A stretch of DNA of 7,772 nucleotides. Origin: an uncultured Rhizobiaceae group bacterium (GTDB lineage: Bacteria; Pseudomonadota; Alphaproteobacteria; Rhizobiales; Rhizobiaceae). The stretch spans positions 1 to 7,772 of the forward strand of contig CALLHT010000155.1 in the NCBI GenBank assembly GCA_938009335.1, read 5' to 3'. The position numbers and the translations under genes are program-made. The notes beneath the pieces are model-generated. The model was given only the letters and a program-made list of their open reading frames with translations, was not told the origin of the DNA and searched no databases. Below are positions 1 to 5,404 of the stretch, piece by piece (the stretch's first letter is position 1; every line of letters begins with the position of its first letter).

Positions 1-189
1 ACTGAAGAACAAGCCGAACATGTGGGCAAAGGTGTTCCTTTAGGGCGCATTGGATCGCCTGATGACATCGCAGGCGCAACGCTCTATCTTTGTGGCAAGG
101 GCGGCTCTTATATTACAGGCGCTATCCTACCGCTTGATGGCGGCATTCACGTGAACCCCGAAGCCGATCTCTTCGGCATGCATAGGTGA
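1..189 (+). CDS. SDR-family oxidoreductase, C-terminal fragment
   Basis: The reading frame is open from the left edge and ends at TGA 187-189, so only the last 62 residues are visible. They contain the standard end of a classical short-chain dehydrogenase: PLGRIGSPDDIAGATLYL, then SYITGAILPLDGG, the strand and helix pair that closes the Rossmann fold next to the substrate pocket. The NAD(P)-binding glycine motif and catalytic Ser-Tyr-Lys lie outside the window, so cofactor and substrate cannot be judged. The next gene starts six bases after the stop, and three more genes follow on the same strand, two of them acyl-CoA enzymes. This suggests a role in the same acyl-CoA or alcohol oxidation pathway, which is inference. 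The family call is secure; the specific reaction is not. Confidence 0.85.
   Translation, partial: TEEQAEHVGKGVPLGRIGSPDDIAGATLYLCGKGGSYITGAILPLDGGIHVNPEADLFGMHR
184..189 (+). promoter_or_regulatory. Ribosome binding site deciding the start of the MaoC gene
   Basis: AGGTGA at 184-189 lies five bases before ATG 195 and overlaps the stop codon of the upstream SDR, which suggests translational coupling. An in-frame GTG at 186 sits inside this motif and has no purine-rich site of its own, so ATG 195 is preferred. Confidence 0.6.
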
Positions 190-194
190 TAATC

Positions 195-656
195 ATGGAA
201 AAAATGAAACTCAAAGACATAATGGCTGCGGCTGGTACGCTGGAGAAAACATCCGATTGGGTCATGGTAGACCAAGACCTTATCAATCTTTTTGCCGATG
301 CAACGCATGACCACCAATTTATTCACGTAGATGAAGAACGCGCAAAGACACAAACGCCGTTTGGCGGAACCATCGCACATGGTTTCCTGTCGCTATCCCT
401 ACTTTCACATTTTGTAGAAACAACGCTGCCAGGTATTGAAGGCGCGGTAATGGGCATCAATTACGGCCTTGATAAAGTGCGCTTCCTTATGCCGGTCCCG
501 TCTGGCTCTCGTCTGCGCGCGCACTTCAAACTTGTCGAATGCACAGAGCGCAAGCCGGGTGAAATTCTCAACAAGTATGAAGTCACTGTAGAAATAGAAA
601 ACTCTGACAAACCAGCCCTGATCGCCGAATGGCTCGGGCTTACAATCGTAAAATAA
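195..656 (+). CDS. MaoC-like (R)-specific enoyl-CoA hydratase
   Basis: A 153-residue single hot-dog-fold protein of the MaoC/hydratase-2 family. These enzymes add water to trans-2-enoyl-CoA to give (3R)-hydroxyacyl-CoA in the cytoplasm. The catalytic signature is visible as FADATHDHQFIHVDEERA at residues 33-50, with the Asp39-His44 dyad at the usual spacing of five. It is followed by PFGGTIAHGFLSLSLL (55-70), typical of the NodN/Rv0130-like branch. The length fits stand-alone bacterial hydratases rather than the double hot-dog eukaryotic form. One oddity is His38 where relatives usually have Gly (TGDHQ). ATG 195 is chosen because AGGTGA precedes it at good spacing; GTG 186 would add three residues. 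The next gene, a hydroxyacyl-CoA-dehydrogenase-like SDR, begins 11 bases downstream, which supports a role in acyl-CoA hydration. The family is firm; substrate chain length is unknown. Confidence 0.9.
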   Translation: MEKMKLKDIMAAAGTLEKTSDWVMVDQDLINLFADATHDHQFIHVDEERAKTQTPFGGTIAHGFLSLSLLSHFVETTLPGIEGAVMGINYGLDKVRFLMPVPSGSRLRAHFKLVECTERKPGEILNKYEVTVEIENSDKPALIAEWLGLTIVK

Positions 657-667
657 GGACTAACTGA

Positions 668-1564
668 ATGACCATTTCATTTGAAGGCCAGGTCGCCATT
701 GTTACCGGCGCAGGAAACGGCCTTGGAAAATCGCACGCCCTGGAGCTTGGGCGACGCGGCGCGAAAGTTGTTGTAAACGACTTTGGTGGCGCGCGTGATG
801 GCACTGGCGGCGCAATGGGTCCTGCAGAACTTGTCGCGCAAGAGATCATCGATGCAGGCGGAGAAGCAATTGCAAATGGCGCTAACGTTGCCAATTACGC
901 AGACTGTGAAAAAATGGTAGCCGATGCGGTTGCGAAATGGGGCCGCGTTGATGTGTTGGTCAACAATGCTGGTATCCTGCGCGACAAGTCATTCGGCAAG
1001 CTTGAAATGTCAGACTGGAACATGGTCGTCGATGTTCACCTAAACGGTTCAGCAAATTGCTCGCGGGCTGTCTGGAACCAGATGAAAGAACAGAATTACG
1101 GTCGTATCCTGATGACCACCTCTACATCTGGAATTTACGGCAATTTCGGACAGGCAAACTACGGCGCCGCAAAGCTTGGTCTTGTAGGCCTGATGAACAC
1201 GCTCTGCATTGAAGGTGCAAAAAACAACATCCAAATCAATTGCCTTTCACCAACAGCGGCAACTCGCATGACAGAAGATATTCTGACAGAGGATATGCTC
1301 GCAAAACTTGATCCTAAATACGTTACACCAGCTGCTGTGTTTCTGGTTTCGAAAGAAGCACCCAATCACTGCGTCATGTTTGCAGGTGCTGGCACATATG
1401 CGACGATGCAGATCAGTGAAAGTGCTGGCCTGAATTTGCCGAAAGACCAGCGCGATGCCGATGGCGTTGCAGCAAACTTCGAAGCAATATCGGACATGTC
1501 CAATCCGGATATTTTCTACTCCGGAACAGAGCACGTCGTTAAAGCCGTTCAGAAGGCCGAATAG
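668..1564 (+). CDS. SDR, (3R)-hydroxyacyl-CoA dehydrogenase type (HSD17B4/MFE-2-like)
   Basis: A 298-residue NAD(P)-dependent short-chain dehydrogenase. The nucleotide-binding motif TGAGNGLG is at residues 13-20, Asp38 in VVNDFGG ends strand beta2 and favours NAD, and NNAG is at 99-102. The catalytic set is Asn126, Ser152, Tyr165 and Lys169 in a segment reading SGIYGNFGQANYGAAK. That segment, plus NNAGILRDKSF, closely resembles the dehydrogenase domain of peroxisomal multifunctional enzyme 2, which oxidises (3R)-hydroxyacyl-CoA to 3-ketoacyl-CoA; the length also matches that domain. The Shine-Dalgarno TAAGGA overlaps the MaoC stop codon. Placement directly after an (R)-hydratase and before a thiolase supports the assignment. 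The family is certain from sequence. Acyl-CoA specificity is inferred, and a steroid or other hydroxy substrate remains possible. Confidence 0.88.
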   Translation: MTISFEGQVAIVTGAGNGLGKSHALELGRRGAKVVVNDFGGARDGTGGAMGPAELVAQEIIDAGGEAIANGANVANYADCEKMVADAVAKWGRVDVLVNNAGILRDKSFGKLEMSDWNMVVDVHLNGSANCSRAVWNQMKEQNYGRILMTTSTSGIYGNFGQANYGAAKLGLVGLMNTLCIEGAKNNIQINCLSPTAATRMTEDILTEDMLAKLDPKYVTPAAVFLVSKEAPNHCVMFAGAGTYATMQISESAGLNLPKDQRDADGVAANFEAISDMSNPDIFYSGTEHVVKAVQKAE

Positions 1565-1568
1565 CATT

Positions 1569-1817
1569 ATGTCTGAAACCACTGTCCGCAATCAAAAACT
1601 GATCCGAATTTTCGAAACTACCGGCTCGGTATTGGCTATGGCCTATGCGTTGCTGATTGCATCAAATACAGGAAATGAGATTTTGGGTTTCACGCTTCTG
1701 CTCATTTCCGCTCTTCTATTCGCAGCTTGGGGATGGCTCGACAAACGCTGGGCATTCTTAATCCTGCAATTTTTCTATGCTACGTCTGCAATTATCGGCC
1801 TTGTGCGCTGGAGCTAA
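1569..1817 (+). CDS. Small three-helix membrane protein of unknown function
   Basis: An 82-residue protein starting at ATG 1569, four bases after the stop of the SDR. A longer in-frame extension to 1455 would overlap the SDR extensively and is not credible. A short charged N-terminus (about 1-14) is followed by three hydrophobic segments at about 15-32, 37-55 and 61-79, the second and third separated by WGWLDKRW. No catalytic motif is visible. The general pattern recalls small CBU_0592-like membrane proteins, but that resemblance is tentative. The ribosome site is weak: GAAGG lies 12 bases upstream, so translation probably depends on coupling with the SDR. Its position inside a beta-oxidation-like operon hints at a membrane role linked to lipid substrates, but nothing in the sequence demonstrates this. 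Confidence 0.7.
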   Translation: MSETTVRNQKLIRIFETTGSVLAMAYALLIASNTGNEILGFTLLLISALLFAAWGWLDKRWAFLILQFFYATSAIIGLVRWS

Positions 1818-1850
1818 GCAGACCACTTTTATTCTCAAAGGAGAACCTCA

Positions 1851-3053
1851 ATGAGATCAGCAGTCATCGTATCCACCGCACGCACGCCAATTGGCAAAGC
1901 CTATCGCGGCGCATTTAACGACACTCAAGCACAGGCCCTCGGCGGCCACGCAATCGCACACGCAGTAGAACGCGCTGGAGTGGATAAGGGAGAAGTTGAC
2001 GACGTGATTATGGGCGCAGCCCTTCAACAGGGTGCTACAGGCACTAACGTGGCGCGTCAGTCTCTGTTGCGCGCTGGCCTGCCAACATCCGTTGCGGGGC
2101 AATCTATCGACCGCCAATGTTCGTCCGGCCTCATGGCGATTGCGACTGCTGCAAAGCAAATCATTTCTGATGGTATGACGGTCACCGTAGGCGGTGGCTT
2201 GGAATCGATCTCACTGGTTCAGAACGAAAACATGAACCTGCATCGTGGTGTTGATCCATGGCTCATGGAAAACATTCCAGCAACCTACATGTCTATGCTT
2301 GAAACCGCAGAGGTTGTTGCTAGCCGATATGGCGTCACCCGCGACCAACAGGATGAGTTTGCCTATCAATCACAAATGCGCACTGCAGAAGCGCAAGCTG
2401 CGGGCAAGTTTGATGATGAAATCGTGCCGATGACCTCAGTCATGAAGGTCATGGATAAAGAAACCAAAGAAATCTCTGATGTTGAAGTCACACTGGACAA
2501 GGACGAGGGCAACCGCCCATCGACCACGCTAGAAGGCCTCCAAAGCCTTCAACCTGTATTTAAGGGTGGCAAGCAAATTCAAGAGGGTACAAACATTACA
2601 GCCGGCAACGCCTCTCAACTATCAGACGGTGCTTCCGCTTCCGTTTTGATGGAAGAGAGTGAAGCATCCAAACGCGGTCTTGATGCGCTAGGAATTTACA
2701 AGGGCATGGCGGTAGCAGGCTGCGATCCGGATGAAATGGGCATCGGCCCGGTATTCGCCATTCCAAAACTACTCAAGGCAAATGGTTTGACCGTTGATGA
2801 TATTGATCTTTGGGAATTAAACGAAGCCTTCGCAAGTCAGTGTCTCTATTGCCGAGACAAACTTGGCATCGATCCGGCCAAATACAATGTGAACGGCGGA
2901 GCGATTTCAATCGGCCATCCCTACGGCATGTCCGGCGCACGCATGACGGGCCATGCATTGATAGAAGGCAAACGCCGCGGTGCAAAACATGTGGTAGTAA
3001 CCATGTGTATTGGCGGCGGAATGGGCGCCGCTGGATTGTTTGAAGTAGCGTAA
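1851..3053 (+). CDS. Thiolase (acetyl-CoA acyltransferase)
   Basis: A full-length 400-residue thiolase. Thiolases cleave 3-ketoacyl-CoA with CoA to release acetyl-CoA, or run the reverse condensation. The N-terminal half carries the nucleophile Cys90 in DRQCSSG. The C-terminal half carries NEAF (324-327), His356 in GGAISIGHPYGMSGAR and the acid/base Cys386 in VTMCIGGGMGAAG, so all catalytic residues are present. A strong Shine-Dalgarno AAAGGAGA (1837-1844) precedes ATG 1851 at good spacing. It follows the small membrane gene by 33 bases and ends the operon, with a terminator about 25 bases after the stop. Overall features favour a degradative FadA-type enzyme over the biosynthetic acetoacetyl-CoA type, but sequence reading alone does not settle this. 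With the upstream hydratase and dehydrogenase it completes a beta-oxidation-like set. Confidence 0.95.
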   Translation: MRSAVIVSTARTPIGKAYRGAFNDTQAQALGGHAIAHAVERAGVDKGEVDDVIMGAALQQGATGTNVARQSLLRAGLPTSVAGQSIDRQCSSGLMAIATAAKQIISDGMTVTVGGGLESISLVQNENMNLHRGVDPWLMENIPATYMSMLETAEVVASRYGVTRDQQDEFAYQSQMRTAEAQAAGKFDDEIVPMTSVMKVMDKETKEISDVEVTLDKDEGNRPSTTLEGLQSLQPVFKGGKQIQEGTNITAGNASQLSDGASASVLMEESEASKRGLDALGIYKGMAVAGCDPDEMGIGPVFAIPKLLKANGLTVDDIDLWELNEAFASQCLYCRDKLGIDPAKYNVNGGAISIGHPYGMSGARMTGHALIEGKRRGAKHVVVTMCIGGGMGAAGLFEVA

Positions 3054-3077
3054 TTTTTCACTAAACTCGCACACACT

Positions 3078-3105
3078 ACCCTCGACTGCAAAGTTGAGGG
3101 TTTTT
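3078..3105 (+). terminator. Rho-independent terminator after the thiolase gene
   Basis: CCCTCGACT (3079-3087) pairs with AGTTGAGGG (3092-3100), giving nine pairs with one G-U, closed by a GCAA tetraloop and followed by TTTTT (3101-3105). A3078 can add a pair with T3101. It separates the acyl-CoA operon from the MarR promoter, which begins seven bases later. Confidence 0.88.
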
Positions 3106-3111
3106 ACTATC

Positions 3112-3140
3112 TTGACAAATAGCATGTATATGCATATATT
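3112..3140 (+). promoter_or_regulatory. Sigma-70-type promoter of the MarR gene
   Basis: TTGACA (3112-3117), a 17-base spacer and TATATT (3135-3140) make a near-consensus housekeeping promoter. Transcription should begin about 3146-3148, one to three bases before ATG 3149. There is no ribosome binding site between the -10 box and the ATG, so the transcript is probably leaderless. Confidence 0.8.
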
Positions 3141-3142
3141 AT
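3124..3142 (+). promoter_or_regulatory. Putative MarR operator, copy 1
   Basis: ATGTATATGCATATATTAT has at its core a perfect 12-base palindrome, TATATGCATATA (3127-3138). It covers the downstream part of the spacer and the whole -10 box, so a bound dimer would block RNA polymerase. A second copy lies on the opposite strand upstream of the gene at 3658. The size and placement suit a MarR dimer acting as autorepressor; binding itself is inferred. Confidence 0.72.
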
Positions 3143-3148
3143 CAAACT

Positions 3149-3583
3149 ATGGCTGATAAGAAACCACAAACGCAATGGAAGTTTGAATGCGTCGTCCAAA
3201 ATATGCGGCGGGCATCAAGACTAATATCGCGTAGATACGAAGAGGCATTGAGGCCGGTCAATTTAACGTCTAGCCAATTTACAATCCTGCAATCTCTGAA
3301 TGGCCGCAAGGGAATTCCTCTCGGTCTAATGGCTGAAATCCTCGGATTTGAACAGACAACACTTTCACGTCTTCTGAAACCTTTGGAAAAACGGGGGCTT
3401 TTAATCGTTCAGAAGAACCCCAAAGATCGCAGACAAAAAATAGCTTCAATCACCAATACTGGGGAAAATCTGTTCGCAGAAGCCAAGATTCATTGGCAGC
3501 GGGAGCACGATGAAAGCCTTGCCCGTATGAAGCAGGATGATTGGCTTATGATGCAATCAGTCATGAGCCGCCTTTCAGAATAA
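3149..3583 (+). CDS. MarR-family transcriptional regulator
   Basis: A 144-residue winged-helix regulator of normal MarR length. An N-terminal dimerisation helix with RRASRLISRRYEEAL (20-34) precedes the DNA-binding region. LTSSQFTILQSL (39-50) leads into the helix-turn-helix (about 57-81; MAEILGFEQTTLSRLLKPLE) and the wing, whose hallmark DRR is at 93-95. The C-terminal helix completes the dimer interface. The only cysteine is Cys14, in the first helix, so a one-cysteine redox switch is conceivable but unsupported beyond its position. The start is fixed: no other start codon lies in frame upstream before a stop, and the promoter fires almost at the ATG. Two matching operator-like elements flank the gene, suggesting it represses itself and the downstream membrane/secreted genes. 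The ligand is unknown. Confidence 0.93.
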   Translation: MADKKPQTQWKFECVVQNMRRASRLISRRYEEALRPVNLTSSQFTILQSLNGRKGIPLGLMAEILGFEQTTLSRLLKPLEKRGLLIVQKNPKDRRQKIASITNTGENLFAEAKIHWQREHDESLARMKQDDWLMMQSVMSRLSE

Positions 3584-3621
3584 ACCTGTTAATCGCAACC
3601 CTCTAACCTATTCAAATTTTC

Positions 3622-3640
3622 ATAATACATGCATATACAT
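3622..3640 (-). promoter_or_regulatory. Putative MarR operator, copy 2 (inverted relative to copy 1)
   Basis: Read on the minus strand this is ATGTATATGCATGTATTAT, identical to copy 1 at 18 of 19 bases. It ends three bases before the AAAGGAGA ribosome site of the gene at 3658. It overlaps the possible -10 boxes CATAAT (3621-3626) and TATACA (3634-3639); the latter has a weak -35, TTCAAA (3611-3616), 17 bases upstream. The site therefore probably controls a second promoter serving 3658-5253. Confidence 0.7.
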
Positions 3641-3657
3641 ATAAAGGAGAACATACA

Positions 3658-4371
3658 ATGCTTTTGCTATTTGAATACCCACTTATCTGGGCCATCATCT
3701 TCGGGGCGGGTCTAATTGCCGCTTTTGGTTTGTCACGTCTTATAGGTAACGCTGCTTCAGAGTTAACCGCTGACGAACTCAGGCTTTCGCAACGGATTAA
3801 TATTGCACTCGTTATATGGCCAGTACTGGCGATCCTGTATGCGCTAACGATTGGATTGAGCTTTTCCAGTTTTCTACCGGTACTGATAATCCCACTGTCG
3901 ATGGGCATCCTTTTGATGTTCAGAACAACTGCAACAAACATTCTGCAAAACATCGCACTACCCATGTTGATCGCGCTGGGAACGTATCGCGTCGCTGGAA
4001 TAGTCTTTATTCACGCATACTATCAGCACGATCTACTTAGCTACGGTTTCGCATTCAACGCAGGATGGGGTGATGTCTTAACCGGTGTCCTTGCGCCATT
4101 GGTAGCCTATCTCGTTTACACAAGAACTCCCGGTGCATTTACCGCCGTTGTTGTATGGACATTCATTGGCATAGGCGACCTAATCCTCGCACCAACTTCA
4201 GCAAACATATACGGCGCACTACGTTTGGTCGATTTTCCACTCAATCTCGTACCGCTATTCCTGGGGCCTCCGTTCGGCATTCTTCTGCACCTAATAACCT
4301 TGCGGGCCGCCTGGCTGCAGAGGAGTGAATATTCGGCCCGTACAAAATCCCAAGCAGCAACCACCGGTTAA
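3658..4371 (+). CDS. Polytopic inner-membrane protein of unknown function
   Basis: A 237-residue protein with about seven hydrophobic segments, at roughly 7-26, 48-68, 72-88, 97-118, 134-153, 161-181 and 196-215, and a short polar C-terminal tail. Polar residues stand out inside or at the edges of helices: Arg111, His118, Asp139 in NAGWGDVLTG, Asp174 in GIGD, and His211. The paired GD motifs with a final PPFGILLHL segment recall uncharacterised proteobacterial membrane proteins, but I cannot name a family. ATG 3658 follows AAAGGAGA (3643-3650) at good spacing. The gene is first in a run of three with 13-14 base gaps, and lies just downstream of the MarR gene and its operator copy. A transporter, sensor or membrane-bound enzyme are all possible; no signature decides between them. 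Confidence 0.85.
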   Translation: MLLLFEYPLIWAIIFGAGLIAAFGLSRLIGNAASELTADELRLSQRINIALVIWPVLAILYALTIGLSFSSFLPVLIIPLSMGILLMFRTTATNILQNIALPMLIALGTYRVAGIVFIHAYYQHDLLSYGFAFNAGWGDVLTGVLAPLVAYLVYTRTPGAFTAVVVWTFIGIGDLILAPTSANIYGALRLVDFPLNLVPLFLGPPFGILLHLITLRAAWLQRSEYSARTKSQAATTG

Positions 4372-4384
4372 AAGGAAACCAGTC

Positions 4385-4681
4385 ATGCTAAGTAGATTAT
4401 TGATGGTTTCATGCGTAATGTTGATCATCGCATCGATCCCAGCCCTTGCAGTGAGCAACGAAAAGGCGCAGCAGGCGTTCAAGCTTTCCGACAAAAACTC
4501 TGACAATAAACTCAGTCGTGCAGAATTCGAATCCTTCATTCGTCGCATGGCAAAATTGGGCAACACGAACGCTGCACGTGCTGTGAGGTTCGGCTTTGTC
4601 GGCTTTCGCATTGCATTCGGAGATGCTGACGCAAATGGCGACGGCAATGTAACTGCCAGCGAACTTCAATCCATAAGATAA
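4385..4681 (+). CDS. Small secreted protein with two EF-hands
   Basis: A 98-residue protein. Residues 1-22 form a signal peptide (hydrophobic LLMVSCVMLIIASIPALA, likely cleaved after ALA), sending it to the periplasm or outside. Two canonical 12-residue calcium loops follow. Loop 1 is Asp36-Glu47 (DKNSDNKLSRAE) with oxygen ligands at positions 1, 3, 5, 9 and 12. Loop 2 is Asp82-Glu93 (DANGDGNVTASE), also complete with Gly at position 6. Together they would make one paired EF-hand lobe. ATG 4385 is chosen because AAGGAAA precedes it and the signal peptide begins there; a GTG at 4325 would overlap the upstream gene by 47 bases and put a charged extension before the signal peptide. Calcium binding is strongly suggested. 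Whether it senses, buffers or activates a partner is unknown, though its neighbours are natural candidate partners. Confidence 0.88.
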   Translation: MLSRLLMVSCVMLIIASIPALAVSNEKAQQAFKLSDKNSDNKLSRAEFESFIRRMAKLGNTNAARAVRFGFVGFRIAFGDADANGDGNVTASELQSIR

Positions 4682-4695
4682 CAAGGAGAGAGACT

Positions 4696-5253
4696 ATGAG
4701 AGTACCACTTAAGACAGCAGTACTAAGTTCGTTTTTGCTCGCGATTACAATGCCTGCTCAAGCGCAGACCATAACCGGAAAGGCTGCGGGCGAATTGAAC
4801 AAAATTGTGGGTGCTTCTGGCGCACCACGTAGTTTCAAGTTTTGCGATGCCGATAAATCCTCTGGCAAGTGCAAAAGTGCCAAGGGCCTTCGGGCCATTG
4901 GCCTTGGTGGAGCATTTATTCCCCTCGGGTTGGAGGTCAAAGGTTTCAAAGTTACTGGTAAAACAAAAAACGCTGCCGGGACGCTGCTGACAACAAAATT
5001 CGACACTGTAGTAAATGGCATCGCGCCAAAGTGCAAAGATACAAGCCTGAAGGTGCCTGCCAATGCACGCAAACTTGAGTTTAAGGGGTTTTATTGCAAT
5101 TGGCTGGCGATAGGGAATGTCGTAGCTCGCGTAACCTTGGATGTGGATAAGGTGAATGTGAAGAGCAAAAGCTTTTCAGGCAGTTATACGCTCCGCCTTG
5201 TTGGTACAGGTAATATGTTTGGCAAAGGCAAGTTCGTCGCTCAAGGAAGATAA
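4696..5253 (+). CDS. Secreted, strongly basic four-cysteine protein, family unknown
   Basis: A 185-residue protein with a clear signal peptide (about 1-23, ending PAQA), so it acts in the periplasm or outside. AAGGAG (4683-4688) precedes ATG 4696, which follows the EF-hand gene by 14 bases. The mature chain is rich in lysine (about 22 Lys and 6 Arg against 9 Asp/Glu), giving a high predicted charge. It has four cysteines, Cys50, Cys59, Cys113 and Cys134, enough for two disulfides. Alternating hydrophobic and polar residues from about 75 to 183 suggest mainly beta structure. A short stretch CDADKSSGKCK (50-60) resembles half of a metal-binding loop bracketed by two cysteines, but it lacks the final acidic ligand. 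I do not recognise the family. It is probably co-transcribed with the membrane and EF-hand genes. Confidence 0.82.
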   Translation: MRVPLKTAVLSSFLLAITMPAQAQTITGKAAGELNKIVGASGAPRSFKFCDADKSSGKCKSAKGLRAIGLGGAFIPLGLEVKGFKVTGKTKNAAGTLLTTKFDTVVNGIAPKCKDTSLKVPANARKLEFKGFYCNWLAIGNVVARVTLDVDKVNVKSKSFSGSYTLRLVGTGNMFGKGKFVAQGR

Positions 5254-5335
5254 AACTCAGGAGTTTCTCAACCAGTTCACAAACTACTGATGTAATCGTT
5301 ATTGGCTTGAGAGTTGGTTGGCGACATATGCTGTG

Positions 5336-5367
5336 AGCGCGCGTAAGTAGATAACACAATGCGCGCT
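5336..5367. repeat. GC-rich inverted repeat in the gap before the DUF3179 gene
   Basis: AGCGCGC (5336-5342) and GCGCGCT (5361-5367) are perfect complements around an 18-base AT-rich loop, and G-U pairs can lengthen the stem slightly. A short TTTT (5374-5377) follows after six bases, so this may be a weak terminator for the upstream operon or a regulatory hairpin. The rest of the 5254-5404 gap shows no clear promoter. Confidence 0.45.
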
Positions 5368-5404
5368 TGTCTGCTTTTAAACCGATATCTGAAAGGCCCC
5401 ATTC

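Noticed and set aside
186..194. GTG start at 186 for the MaoC gene
   Set aside because: It has no ribosome site of its own, and AGGTGA is ideally placed for ATG 195.
147..380. Minus-strand open frame opposite the MaoC gene, and similar antisense frames elsewhere
   Set aside because: These are shadows of well-supported plus-strand genes, with no ribosome site and no recognisable protein motif.
1455..1568. N-terminal extension of the small membrane protein to 1455
   Set aside because: It would lie entirely within the coding sequence of the SDR in another frame; ATG 1569 follows the SDR stop directly and leads into the membrane segments.
4325..4384. GTG start at 4325 for the EF-hand protein
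   Set aside because: It overlaps the end of the membrane-protein gene and would place a charged stretch before an obvious signal peptide.
5253..5266. AAACTC-AG-GAGTTT palindrome right after the 4696 gene, considered as a terminator
   Set aside because: The stem is short and AT-rich, the loop is too small, and no T run follows.
5270..5319. Possible inverted repeat AACCA ... TGGTT in the gap
   Set aside because: Only five bases pair across a long spacer, which is expected by chance.
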